Below, in pieces: positions 55,927-64,000 of a stretch of 64,000 nucleotides of DNA. Below the pieces are notes generated by a model. The model was not told the origin of the DNA. It did no database searches and saw nothing but the letters and a program-made list of their open reading frames with translations. A program made the position numbers and the translations under genes. The first letter of the stretch is position 1. Each line of letters begins with the position of its first letter. Source of the DNA: Hoylesella buccalis ATCC 35310 (GTDB lineage: Bacteria > Bacteroidota > Bacteroidia > Bacteroidales > Bacteroidaceae); the NCBI RefSeq assembly GCF_025151385.1, contig NZ_CP102287.1, forward strand, positions 1,984,001-2,048,000. Reading direction: 5' to 3'.

Positions 55927-55994
55927 GTGAGTTGTTAAAGCCCCTTTTGTTTATTGCCGAATTTTGTCGCAGAAACAAAAAGAAAGGACTGAAC

Positions 55995-56357
55995 ATGAAA
56001 GTGATAACAATGGAAAGTTCCGCCTACAAGGAGATGATGGCGCAGATTGCGAACATCGCAGGGTACATCCGCGAGGCAAGGGACGAGAAGAAACGGAAGC
56101 GGGAAACCGAAGACAAGCTGCTTGACACGGCACAGGCGGCGAAGATGCTCAACGTGAGCAAGCGCACCATGCAGCGTATGCGCACCGACCACCGTATCGA
56201 GTATGTGGTGGTACGCGGAAGCTGCCGCTACCGCCTTTCCGAGATACTGCGGCTATTGGAGGACAACACAGTAAGGAACGAGGAAGGGACAATAGACACC
56301 CTGTTCCACAACCACACGCTGCGCACGGGCGGCAAACCAAAAGGAAGGAGGACATAG
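55995..56357 (+). CDS. Xis2c-like excision factor
   Basis: 120 residues from ATG 55995 (MKVITMESSAYKEMMAQI). A helical, basic N-terminus precedes a MerR-type HTH (LLDTAQAAKMLNVSKRTMQRMRTDHRIEYVVVRGSCRYRLSEILRLL). It is first in the operon xis2c, xis2d, orf3, exc known from CTnDOT, and the order of genes here is the same. It binds attachment DNA to promote excision in the known system. Confidence 0.85.
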   Translation: MKVITMESSAYKEMMAQIANIAGYIREARDEKKRKRETEDKLLDTAQAAKMLNVSKRTMQRMRTDHRIEYVVVRGSCRYRLSEILRLLEDNTVRNEEGTIDTLFHNHTLRTGGKPKGRRT

Positions 56358-56360
56358 GTC

Positions 56361-56711
56361 ATGGAACTGCTCACACGAAACAACTTCGAGGGCTGGATGC
56401 AGAAGCTGATGGAACGGCTCGACCGTCAGGACGAACTGCTGCTGGCGATGAAGGCTGAGGGGAAACAGCCCACTATCACGGAAAGCATCCGCCTTTTCGA
56501 CAATCAGGATTTGTGCATGTTGCTCCAGATAAGCAAACGCACCCTCCAACGCTACCGCAGCGTAGGCGCATTGCCCTACAAGACGCTGGGCAAGAAGACC
56601 TATTACAGCGAGGAGGACGTGCTGACATTCCTTTCCAACCATATCAAGGACTTCAAAAAGGAAGATATAGCCTTCTACAAGGCTCGTATCCATAATTTCT
56701 TTCATAAATAA
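56361..56711 (+). CDS. Xis2d-like excision factor
   Basis: 116 residues; starts 3 bp after the previous stop. N-terminal helix ELLTRNNFEGWMQKLMERLDRQDELL, then an HTH (FDNQDLCMLLQISKRTLQRYRSVGALPYKTLGKKTYYSEEDVLTFL). It corresponds in position, size and fold to Xis2d of CTnDOT. Confidence 0.87.
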   Translation: MELLTRNNFEGWMQKLMERLDRQDELLLAMKAEGKQPTITESIRLFDNQDLCMLLQISKRTLQRYRSVGALPYKTLGKKTYYSEEDVLTFLSNHIKDFKKEDIAFYKARIHNFFHK

Positions 56712-56731
56712 CCCATTAAAACATTTTTCAG

Positions 56732-58303
56732 ATGGCAAAGAAAAAAGACGAAAAGGACGTGCTGGTAGTCCGTGACGAGAAGACAGGCGAGATCAGCGTG
56801 GTAGCCGGGCTGAACGCGGACGGCACACCCAAGCGCACCCCCGCAAAAGCGGAGAACGCGCAGAGTTTCCTGCAATTCGACCGACATGGCGACGTGCTGG
56901 ACAACTTCTTCAAGAACTTCTTCCGGCAGTGCAAGGAACCCAGCCGCTTCGGTTTCTACCGCATTGCGGCAGACCAAGCTGAAAATCTCTTAGAGGTGAT
57001 GAAGCAACTGCTGAAAGACCCCGAAGCGAACAAGGAGCTGCTCGCCCCTCACAAGGTGGACACCTCCGACTATGAGAAGAAGGTGCAGGAAGAGATGGCA
57101 GCACAACAGACAGAGAAACAAGAACCTCAAAAACAGGAGAACATGGAACAACGGAAAGAACAGCAACAGGACAAATCCGAACAGATGCAGGGCAAACGTG
57201 GCTACCAGCCCATCGACGAGAGTAAAATCAACTGGCAGGAGCTGGAGGACAGATGGGGCGTAAAGCGGGACAACCTTGAAAAGTCCGGCGACCTTACGAA
57301 GATGCTCAACTATGGCAAGTCCGACTTGGTAAAGGTCAAACCGACCTTCGGCGGCGAATCATTCGAGCTGGACGCCCGCCTCTCCTTCAAGAAGGACGGT
57401 GAGGGAAACATCAGCCTCGTGCCGCACTTCATCCGCAAGGAGCAGAAGCTGGATGAGTACAAGGAACACAAATTCTCCGACAATGACCGGAAGAACCTCC
57501 GCGAAACGGGCAATCTCGGTAGGGTCGTGGACATTGTGGACAGGGAAACGGGCGAGATCATCCCCTCCTACATCAGCATCGACCGCAAGACGAATGAAAT
57601 CACGGACATTCCGGCAAGCAGGGTGCGCATCCCGGAGCGCATCGGCAAGACGGAAATCACCACGCAGGAGCGGGACATGCTCCGCGCCGGACTGCCCGTA
57701 CGCGACAAGCTCATCGAGCGCAACGACGGCAGAAAGTTCGTCACCACCCTGCAAGTGAACGTGGAGCAGCGCGGCGTGGAGTTCGTGCCGGGAACCGGCA
57801 AGTCGCCCCGTACCGCACAGACACAGGAAACCAAAGGCGACACATCGAAAAGTCAGGCGCAGGGCGGGGAAAATGCCGCACAGACCAAGAAGGAGCAACG
57901 CCGCAACACGTGGACGAACGAGGACGGCAGCATCCGCCCCATCAGCAAATGGAGCGGCGTGAGCTTCACCGACCAGCAGAAAGCCGACTATGTGGCGGGT
58001 AAAGCCGTGAAGCTGGAGAACGTGACCGACAAGCAGGGCTTCCATGCCACGATGTATATCAAGTTCAACCCGGAGAAGGGACGCCCGTACCGCTACGACA
58101 CGAACCCTGACAATGCACAGCAGGTTGCTCCGTCCAACGAGAGCCGCACGCAGGTGGCGGTGAACAACGATGGCAAGACCAACGAGGCTACAAAGAATCT
58201 GAGAGAGCCGTTGCAGAAAGGTCAGACCAACCCGAAGGACGCCCGCCAGCAACAGCAGCAGGAGAAGCCGCAGAAGAAAACGGGCAAGGGCATGAAAATG
58301 TAA
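56732..58303 (+). CDS. DUF4099/DUF3945 protein (CTnDOT Orf3-like)
   Basis: 523 residues. N-terminal about 110 residues include VVRDEKTGEISVVAGLNADG and SRFGFYRIAADQAENLLEVM. A Gln/Glu/Lys-rich linker follows, then a DUF4099-like segment (INWQELEDRWGVKRDNLEKSG) and DUF3945 repeats (DNDRKNLRETGNLGRVVDIVDRETGEIIPSYISIDRKTNEI). The C-terminus is low-complexity Gln/Lys. It lies between the xis genes and the topoisomerase, as orf3 does in CTnDOT. Its biochemical role is not known to me. Confidence 0.85.
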   Translation: MAKKKDEKDVLVVRDEKTGEISVVAGLNADGTPKRTPAKAENAQSFLQFDRHGDVLDNFFKNFFRQCKEPSRFGFYRIAADQAENLLEVMKQLLKDPEANKELLAPHKVDTSDYEKKVQEEMAAQQTEKQEPQKQENMEQRKEQQQDKSEQMQGKRGYQPIDESKINWQELEDRWGVKRDNLEKSGDLTKMLNYGKSDLVKVKPTFGGESFELDARLSFKKDGEGNISLVPHFIRKEQKLDEYKEHKFSDNDRKNLRETGNLGRVVDIVDRETGEIIPSYISIDRKTNEITDIPASRVRIPERIGKTEITTQERDMLRAGLPVRDKLIERNDGRKFVTTLQVNVEQRGVEFVPGTGKSPRTAQTQETKGDTSKSQAQGGENAAQTKKEQRRNTWTNEDGSIRPISKWSGVSFTDQQKADYVAGKAVKLENVTDKQGFHATMYIKFNPEKGRPYRYDTNPDNAQQVAPSNESRTQVAVNNDGKTNEATKNLREPLQKGQTNPKDARQQQQQEKPQKKTGKGMKM

Positions 58304-58363
58304 TCCCGTGTCCGCCACTGAATCCAAAATAAAATCCAAAGTATCAACAAAAAAGAAGAAGAC

Positions 58364-60451
58364 ATGAAGACAATCATTGCAGAAAAGCCCTCCGTGGCAC
58401 GTGAAATCGCCCGCATCGTGGGCGCGACAAAGAGAGAGGAAGGATATTTCGAGGGAGGCGGTTATGCCGTGACATGGGCATTCGGACACCTCGTTCAGCT
58501 TGCCATGCCCGACGGCTACGGCGTGCGCGGATTTGTCCGTGACAACCTCCCGATTATTCCCGACACATTCACGCTCGTCCCCCGTCAGGTCAGGACGGAG
58601 AAAGGTTACAAGCCCGACAGCGGCGTGGTGTCGCAGATAAAAGTCATCAAAAGACTGTTCGACACAAGCGAACATATCATCGTGGCGACCGATGCCGGAC
58701 GCGAGGGAGAGCTTATCTTCCGCTACCTCTACCACTATACGGGTTGCACCACTCCTTTCGTGCGCCTGTGGATCAGCTCTCTCACCGACAAAGCTATCCG
58801 CGAGGGACTGCGGAAACTCGAAGACGGCAGCAAATACGACAACCTCTACCTCGCCGCCAAAGCGCGGAGCGAATCCGACTGGCTCGTGGGCATCAACGGC
58901 ACACAGGCGTTATCCATCGCCGCCGGACACGGCACGTATTCCGTGGGGCGGGTGCAGACACCAACGTTGGCTATGGTATGTGAACGCTACTGGGAGAACC
59001 GCCGCTTTACGTCCGAAGCATTCTGGCAGCTCCATATCGCAACGGACGGTTGCGACGGCGAAGTCGTGAAATTCTCATCCTCCGAGAAATGGAAAGAGAA
59101 AGAACCGGCGATGGAACTATATAATAAGGTAAAGGCGGCAGGTTGCGCCACTGTCACGAAAGCCGAGCGCAAGGAGAAGACGGAGGAAACTCCCTTGCTC
59201 TACGACCTGACCACGCTCCAGAAAGAAGCCAACGCCAAGCACGGCTTCACGGCGGAACAGACGCTTGAAATCGCGCAGAAACTCTACGAAAAGAAGTTGA
59301 TAACCTATCCGAGAACGGGAAGCCGCTACATCCCCGAAGACGTGTTTGCCGAAATTCCCAAACTGCTCGCTTTCATCGGCACACAGCCCGAATGGAAAGA
59401 CAAGGTGCGGGCAAAAGCCGCCCCGACACGCCGCAGCGTGGACGACGGCAAGGTGACAGACCACCATGCCCTGCTCGTCACGGGTGAGAAACCGCTCTTC
59501 CTCTCCAAAGAGGACAATACCATCTATCAGATGATTGCCGGGCGCATGGTCGAGGCATTCTCTGAGAAATGCGTCAAGGATGTGACCACTGTCACGGCGG
59601 AATGTGCCGGAGTGGAGTTTACCGTAAAAGGCAGCGTCGTGAAGCAAACCGGATGGCGTGCCGTCTATGGCGAGGAAAAAGAGGAAATTACCATCCCCGG
59701 CTGGCAGGAAGGCGACACGCTGACACCGAAAGGCTCGTCCATTACCGAAGGAAAGACCAAACCCAAGCCGCTGCATACCGAAGCCACCCTGCTCTCGGCA
59801 ATGGAAACGGCGGGCAAGGAAATTGAGGACGACGCACTGCGGCAGGCGATGAAGGACTGTGGCATCGGTACTCCCGCCACACGCGCCTCCATCATCGAAA
59901 CGCTTTTCAAGCGCGGTTACATGGAACGCTGCAAGAAGTCGCTTGTTCCCACCGAAAAAGGACTTGCCCTCAATTCCGTCGTCAAGACGATGCGCATCGC
60001 CGATGTTGCCATGACGGGCGAATGGGAAAAGGAGCTGGCGCGTATCGAGCGCGGGGAACTGTCCGACGACACCTTCCGCAAGGAGATAGAGGCGTACACA
60101 CGTGAGATAACCTCCGAACTGATCTCGTGCGACAAGCTCTTCGGCAGCCGTGACTCCGGCTGCGCGTGTCCCAAGTGTGGCACGGGCAGGATGCGGTTCT
60201 ACGGCAAGGTGGTACGCTGCGACAACACGGAGTGCGGACTGCCCGTGTTCCGGCTGAAAGCGGGACGCACCCTGTCCGACGATGAAATCAAAGACCTGCT
60301 CACCGAAGGGCATACCAAGCTGCTCAAAGGGTTCAAGAGCAAACAGGGCAAGAGTTTCGATGCTGTTGTCGCCTTTGACGGGGAATATAACACGACTTTT
60401 GTGTTCCCGGAGGCTAAAAAGGACAAGAAATTTTCAGGACGGAAGAAATAG
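58364..60451 (+). CDS. Type IA DNA topoisomerase (Exc/TopB-like)
   Basis: 695 residues, typical of topoisomerase III of ICEs. TOPRIM domain at the start (MKTIIAEKPSVAREIARIVG and VATDAGREGELIF with D110, E114, E116). Active-site tyrosine Y315 in KLITYPRTGSRYIPEDVF. A C-terminal Cys cluster (CACPKCGTGRMRFYGKVVRCDNTECG) suggests a zinc finger. In CTnDOT the matching protein Exc supports excision, though its topoisomerase activity is not strictly needed. It is the fourth gene of the excision operon. Confidence 0.93.
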   Translation: MKTIIAEKPSVAREIARIVGATKREEGYFEGGGYAVTWAFGHLVQLAMPDGYGVRGFVRDNLPIIPDTFTLVPRQVRTEKGYKPDSGVVSQIKVIKRLFDTSEHIIVATDAGREGELIFRYLYHYTGCTTPFVRLWISSLTDKAIREGLRKLEDGSKYDNLYLAAKARSESDWLVGINGTQALSIAAGHGTYSVGRVQTPTLAMVCERYWENRRFTSEAFWQLHIATDGCDGEVVKFSSSEKWKEKEPAMELYNKVKAAGCATVTKAERKEKTEETPLLYDLTTLQKEANAKHGFTAEQTLEIAQKLYEKKLITYPRTGSRYIPEDVFAEIPKLLAFIGTQPEWKDKVRAKAAPTRRSVDDGKVTDHHALLVTGEKPLFLSKEDNTIYQMIAGRMVEAFSEKCVKDVTTVTAECAGVEFTVKGSVVKQTGWRAVYGEEKEEITIPGWQEGDTLTPKGSSITEGKTKPKPLHTEATLLSAMETAGKEIEDDALRQAMKDCGIGTPATRASIIETLFKRGYMERCKKSLVPTEKGLALNSVVKTMRIADVAMTGEWEKELARIERGELSDDTFRKEIEAYTREITSELISCDKLFGSRDSGCACPKCGTGRMRFYGKVVRCDNTECGLPVFRLKAGRTLSDDEIKDLLTEGHTKLLKGFKSKQGKSFDAVVAFDGEYNTTFVFPEAKKDKKFSGRKK

Positions 60452-60613
60452 TATTAACTTTGCCACTTGTTCAGAGTAATGAATTGTTCTTCGATACCGG
60501 ATTACACTCATACTTTGGATTTAGTGGTGGCACTCGGAGGGATACCGAGTGCCTTTTTCTTCCTTTTTCCAACCGATTATCCCGTTAATTATCAATCCGC
60601 TAAATCCAAAGTA

Positions 60614-61066
60614 ATGAACAACAAGAAGAAAAACGAGGGTCAGACCGACTTTTCCTATTACGGTCTGTACCTGCTGGACTATCTCCGCACGAACAAGTTT
60701 GAACAGGCTGACGACACCGCTTTCATACGGGAACGGGCCGACCGTGCCGCCGAAACGTATGAGAGGGCACGGCTTGAAGGCTATCCCGCCGATGGTGCGC
60801 AGGAACTGGCGATGGACACGCTGCTGCGCGGGCTGCATTATTCCCGTTACGCCATCCTCCGCGAAGTCGTGGAAAACGAGTTTGCCGATGAAGTGCCGGA
60901 AGAGAAGCGTGAAGCCTTTGTCCTGAAACTGCTGCCGCTTGTCGGCAACGTGTTCTCCGTCTATGACCTCTCGGATGACAATTTCGCCCTGTCTTCCGAT
61001 TACGACCTGCTCTACACGGAGCTGACGGGAGCAACCGTCCTTTACTTAGACGAATATGGCGTTTAA
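60614..61066 (+). CDS. DUF1896 protein
   Basis: 150 residues from ATG 60614 (MNNKKKNEGQTDFSYYGL), chosen over the longer frame because it follows an A-rich ribosome-binding context and gives the normal family start. Helical: AQELAMDTLLRGLHYSRYAILREVVENEF, ending TELTGATVLYLDEYGV. Common in Bacteroidetes ICEs next to topoisomerase and methylase genes; the function is unknown. Its stop overlaps the next start by 11 bp. Confidence 0.85.
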   Translation: MNNKKKNEGQTDFSYYGLYLLDYLRTNKFEQADDTAFIRERADRAAETYERARLEGYPADGAQELAMDTLLRGLHYSRYAILREVVENEFADEVPEEKREAFVLKLLPLVGNVFSVYDLSDDNFALSSDYDLLYTELTGATVLYLDEYGV

Positions 61067-64000
61067 CCGCAAACAGAAACTGCGGGACAACATCGAGGCG
61101 ATACGGACGGCATTCATCCTTGACAGGGAAAATAGGACAGCGACAACCGAAGAGCGTGCCATACTTCAAAGGTACTGCGGTTTCGGCGGTCTGAAATGTA
61201 TCCTCAACCCTGCAAAGGAACTGACGGATGCCGTCCGGTGGGCGAAATCCGACCTCGAACTGTTCGCCCCGACGGTGGAGCTGCACAGGCTTATCCGTGA
61301 GAACAGCAAGGACGAAACAGAGTACAAGCGGTTTGTGGATTCGCTGAAAGCGTCCGTGCTGACCGCTTTCTACACCCCCAAAGAGATAACCGACACCATC
61401 GCGGACGTGCTGGCAGATTACAGCGTCCGCCCCGCCCGTATGCTCGAACCGTCGGCAGGTGTCGGCGTGTTCGTGGATTCCATGCTGCGGCACAGCCCCA
61501 ATGCGGATGTGATGGCTTTCGAGAAGGATCTGCTCACGGGTACAATCTTGAGGCATCTCTATCCCGACCAGAAAATGCGCACCTGCGGTTTTGAGAAAAT
61601 CGAAAGACCGTTCAACAATTATTTCGACTTGGCGGTGTCCAACATTCCGTTCGGTGACATTGCCGTGTTCGACGCGGAGTTTCAGCGGAGCGACTCTTTC
61701 GGCAGACGCTCCGCCCAGAAAACCATCCACAACTATTTCTTTCTCAAAGGACTGGATGCCGTGCGTGACGGCGGTATCGTGGCGTTCATCACCTCGCAAG
61801 GGGTATTGAATAGCACCAAGACCTCCGTGCGTAACGAGCTGTTCAGTCAGGCCAATCTGGTATCCGCGATACGCCTGCCCAACAACCTGTTCACGGACAA
61901 CGCGGGCACGGAGGTGGGCAGTGACCTGATTGTCCTGCAAAAGAACCTCAGCAAGAAGGAAATGTCGCAGGACGAGCGGCTGATGACCGTGATACAGACG
62001 GACACGAAAACCGCCCTGACCGACAACGCCTATTTCATCCACCACCCGGAACGCATCGTGCATACGATGGCGAAACTTGACACAGACCCCTACGGGAAGC
62101 CCGCTATGGTTTATCTGCACGAGGGCAAGGCAGCAGGCATCGCCGGGGATTTGCGCCGTATGCTCGACGAGGATTTCCATTACAGGCTTGCCATGCGCTT
62201 GTATTCGGGTTCAATCCGGCAGGCAGGAACGGAAGAAAAAGTTGCCGTTCAAAATAAAGTAGAGCGTCCTGCCATAAAATTGGAAACAGTATCCTCGGCG
62301 CAGACGGTGGAAACTCCGACAGAAAAGCCGCAACCCGCAGATGAAAAGCCGGAGATAGAACCGCGCCCGCAATATTCCGCAGGCGTGCAGCTCACCCTGC
62401 TTGACCTCTGGGGGATGACGGAAGAGGTCAGCCAACCGAAAACCTCCAAAAAGAAAAAGACGGTGAAAAAGGCAGTTACGGCAAAGTCCACTCCGCCCAA
62501 ACCGAAAGTCACGGTTACACCGACAGCTCCAACTGCAAAACCCGCAATGGAGAATAAGGAGGTGAAAGCGGAGAACACCGCCAAGCCTGCCGACCCGGAC
62601 GACATCTATGCCACACTGGACTGGGATACCAATCCTCCCATCAACGGTTTCTATGAAATGATGATGGGTTTGACGCCGGAGCGTAGGAAAGAACTTCGGG
62701 AACTGGCAAGGCAGCATAACGAGAAACAAGTGGCGGAAAAGACGGAAGTGAAAGCCGTGCCGGAAACTTCCCGTGAGCAGCCACGACAGGAGGAAACACA
62801 GCCGGAGGCAGTCGCCGCACCTGCCGTTACAGATACCCCATCGGAAGCGGTGGGGACTTTCCTTTTCCCCGACATCGAAGCGGAAAAGCCGAAGGAGGAA
62901 GTCGTGGACCTTTCTCCGCGTGCCTACCACCGCACGCCGGAGATGCACCTGCGCGAAGGGTCGCTGGTGGCTGACCGGGGGCGTCATAACATCGGCTACC
63001 TGAAAGACATCACGCCATACGGGGCGACATTCCAGCCGCTCGACCTGAAAGGATACCAGAAGGAAAAGGCGTTGTTGTATGTGTCGCTGCGTGACGCCTA
63101 CGAGCGTCTGTACCGTTATGAATCGCTCCGGCGCGAGGCAAATGTTCCGTGGCGAGAGCATCTGAATACCTGTTACGATGAGTTTGTCATGCGCTACGGC
63201 AACCTCAACGCCAAGCAGAACGTGAAGTTAGTGATGATGGATGCGGGCGGGCGCGACATCCTTTCGCTGGAACGGATGGAAAACGGAAAGTTCGTCAAGG
63301 CGGACATCTTCGAGCATCCTGTTTCCTTCGCGGTGGAGAGCCATGCCAACGTAGGCTCTCCCGAAGAAGCCCTGTCTGCGTCGCTCAACAAATATGGTAC
63401 GGTCAATCTCGACTATATGCGGGAGATAACCGACAGCACGGCGGAGGATTTGCTCACTGCCCTGCAAGGGCGCATCTACTACAATCCGCTCGTGACCGGT
63501 TACGAAATCAAAGACCGTTTCATCGCCGGAAATGTCATAGAGAAAGCGGAACGCATAGAGGCATGGATGGGTGACAATCCCGAAAATGAGCGTATGCCGG
63601 AGGTGAAGCAGGCGTTGGAGGCTCTGAAAGATGCCGAGCCGCAGCGCATCGCCTTCGAGGATCTGGACTTCAATTTCGGGGAACGCTGGATTCCGACGGG
63701 TGTCTATGCCGCCTACATGAGCCGGCTGTTCGACACGGAGGTGAAAATCGCCTATTCCGCAAGCATGGACGAGTTTTCGGTGGTGTGCGGCTACCGCACC
63801 ATGAAAATCACGGACGAGTTTCTGGTGAAGGGGTATTACCGGAACTATGACGGTATGCACCTCCTAAAACACGCCCTGCACAACACCTGCCCTGACATGA
63901 TGAAGTCCATCGGCAAGGACGAGCATGGCAACGACATCAAGATGCGCGACAGCGAGGGAATACAACTCGCCAACGCCAAGATTGACGAGATACGAAACGG
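61056..64000 (+). CDS. Large ICE methylase/helicase-type protein, N-terminal part
   Basis: Open from ATG 61056 (MAFNRKQKLRDNIEAIRTAF) to the end of the window, so more than 981 residues and truncated by the window edge. Residues about 100-250 form an N6-adenine-methylase-like domain: TAFYTPKEITDTIADVL, the SAM-binding LEPSAGVGVF and a degenerate catalytic motif SNIPFGD in place of NPPY. A Lys/Pro/Thr-rich linker follows, then regions with SLVADRGRHNIGYLKDITPYG. Homologues in Bacteroidetes ICEs continue into a helicase domain. The degenerate catalytic motif suggests it may not methylate. It could protect or process the element during transfer. Confidence 0.85.
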   Translation, partial: MAFNRKQKLRDNIEAIRTAFILDRENRTATTEERAILQRYCGFGGLKCILNPAKELTDAVRWAKSDLELFAPTVELHRLIRENSKDETEYKRFVDSLKASVLTAFYTPKEITDTIADVLADYSVRPARMLEPSAGVGVFVDSMLRHSPNADVMAFEKDLLTGTILRHLYPDQKMRTCGFEKIERPFNNYFDLAVSNIPFGDIAVFDAEFQRSDSFGRRSAQKTIHNYFFLKGLDAVRDGGIVAFITSQGVLNSTKTSVRNELFSQANLVSAIRLPNNLFTDNAGTEVGSDLIVLQKNLSKKEMSQDERLMTVIQTDTKTALTDNAYFIHHPERIVHTMAKLDTDPYGKPAMVYLHEGKAAGIAGDLRRMLDEDFHYRLAMRLYSGSIRQAGTEEKVAVQNKVERPAIKLETVSSAQTVETPTEKPQPADEKPEIEPRPQYSAGVQLTLLDLWGMTEEVSQPKTSKKKKTVKKAVTAKSTPPKPKVTVTPTAPTAKPAMENKEVKAENTAKPADPDDIYATLDWDTNPPINGFYEMMMGLTPERRKELRELARQHNEKQVAEKTEVKAVPETSREQPRQEETQPEAVAAPAVTDTPSEAVGTFLFPDIEAEKPKEEVVDLSPRAYHRTPEMHLREGSLVADRGRHNIGYLKDITPYGATFQPLDLKGYQKEKALLYVSLRDAYERLYRYESLRREANVPWREHLNTCYDEFVMRYGNLNAKQNVKLVMMDAGGRDILSLERMENGKFVKADIFEHPVSFAVESHANVGSPEEALSASLNKYGTVNLDYMREITDSTAEDLLTALQGRIYYNPLVTGYEIKDRFIAGNVIEKAERIEAWMGDNPENERMPEVKQALEALKDAEPQRIAFEDLDFNFGERWIPTGVYAAYMSRLFDTEVKIAYSASMDEFSVVCGYRTMKITDEFLVKGYYRNYDGMHLLKHALHNTCPDMMKSIGKDEHGNDIKMRDSEGIQLANAKIDEIRN

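Larger units (their letters stand above)
53140..64000 (+). mobile_element. CTnDOT/ERL-family integrative conjugative element, left part
   Basis: From the candidate attL to the end of the window. It is clearly richer in G+C than the flanking chromosome and carries an IntDOT-like integrase, the xis2c-xis2d-orf3-exc-like operon and DUF1896/methylase genes. Transfer genes and the right end are not in view. Confidence 0.9.

Noticed and set aside
57359..58735. Long minus-strand open frame opposite the Orf3-like gene
   Set aside because: High G+C leaves antisense frames open; the plus strand encodes a recognisable DUF3945 protein and topoisomerase start, and the antisense product has no family features.
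60723..62180. 485-codon minus-strand frame in the ICE
   Set aside because: Antisense to DUF1896 and the methylase-type gene, both of which have clear motifs; it is a composition artefact.

Overview
The window looks like a chromosome segment of a Bacteroidales bacterium, most likely Prevotellaceae. Evidence: SusC/SusD with an ECF sigma/FecR pair, Bacteroidetes-type promoters (TTTG, about 20 bp, TAnnTTTG), carboxynorspermidine synthase, NhaD, a CvfB-like protein, and a CTnDOT-family conjugative element. Everything here was read by eye from the sequence; family names come from motif and length recognition, not from database searches.

Layout. (1) 1-2225: the 3' end of manA, then an IS1634-family insertion sequence flanked by a perfect 70-bp target duplication. 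(2) 2226-4381: a minus-strand operon of an ABC-type ATPase, a DUF4435 (TOPRIM-like) protein and a small membrane protein, resembling the PARIS defence pair. (3) 4382-10468: cysK; a response regulator, histidine kinase and acetyltransferase operon; a collapsed pseudogene; nhaD. (4) 10469-19763: a complete ECF sigma, FecR anti-sigma, STN-containing SusC, SusD and LamG-type surface lipoprotein locus, with no glycan-degrading enzyme beside it. (5) 19992-29247: housekeeping genes (DUF6621 protein, carboxynorspermidine synthase, recA, a small outer-membrane barrel, a DUF1186-like protein, a conserved hypothetical, dnaK), with a 154-bp tandem repeat in front of recA.

(6) 29248-46764: an AT-rich accessory island bounded by dnaK and an 18-bp near copy of the dnaK 3' end. 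It holds an EVE plus HsdR_N-like nuclease broken by an IS; a DUF6155 protein; a small HTH regulator overlapping a 1431-aa nuclease-STAND NTPase; two Fic proteins, one fused to a BRO-N domain; a PD-(D/E)XK protein frameshifted at an A8 run; the remnant of a polysaccharide locus (SusE/F-like lipoprotein and a truncated GH30); an ISL3 element; and a DUF5677-like gene with an in-frame stop. It reads as a partly decayed defence island.

(7) 47147-53114: core genes (CvfB-like, LolD-like, CPA2 antiporter, asd, ridA). A 201-bp MITE between asd and ridA shares its ends with the IS1634-type element. (8) 53140-64000: the left end of a GC-rich CTnDOT/ERL-type ICE, inserted at a GTAACTTTGC site in the ridA promoter. 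It carries an IntDOT-like integrase (411 aa, S259 in place of the first catalytic Arg), a xis2c-xis2d-orf3-exc-like excision operon, a DUF1896 protein and a large methylase-type protein that runs off the window.

Best candidates for something new: the HTH/nuclease-STAND pair at 33183-37714; the BRO-N-Fic fusion with an altered inhibitory motif; the dnaK-bounded island itself; and the IS1634/MITE pair whose long target duplications both fall in terminator-like hairpins.
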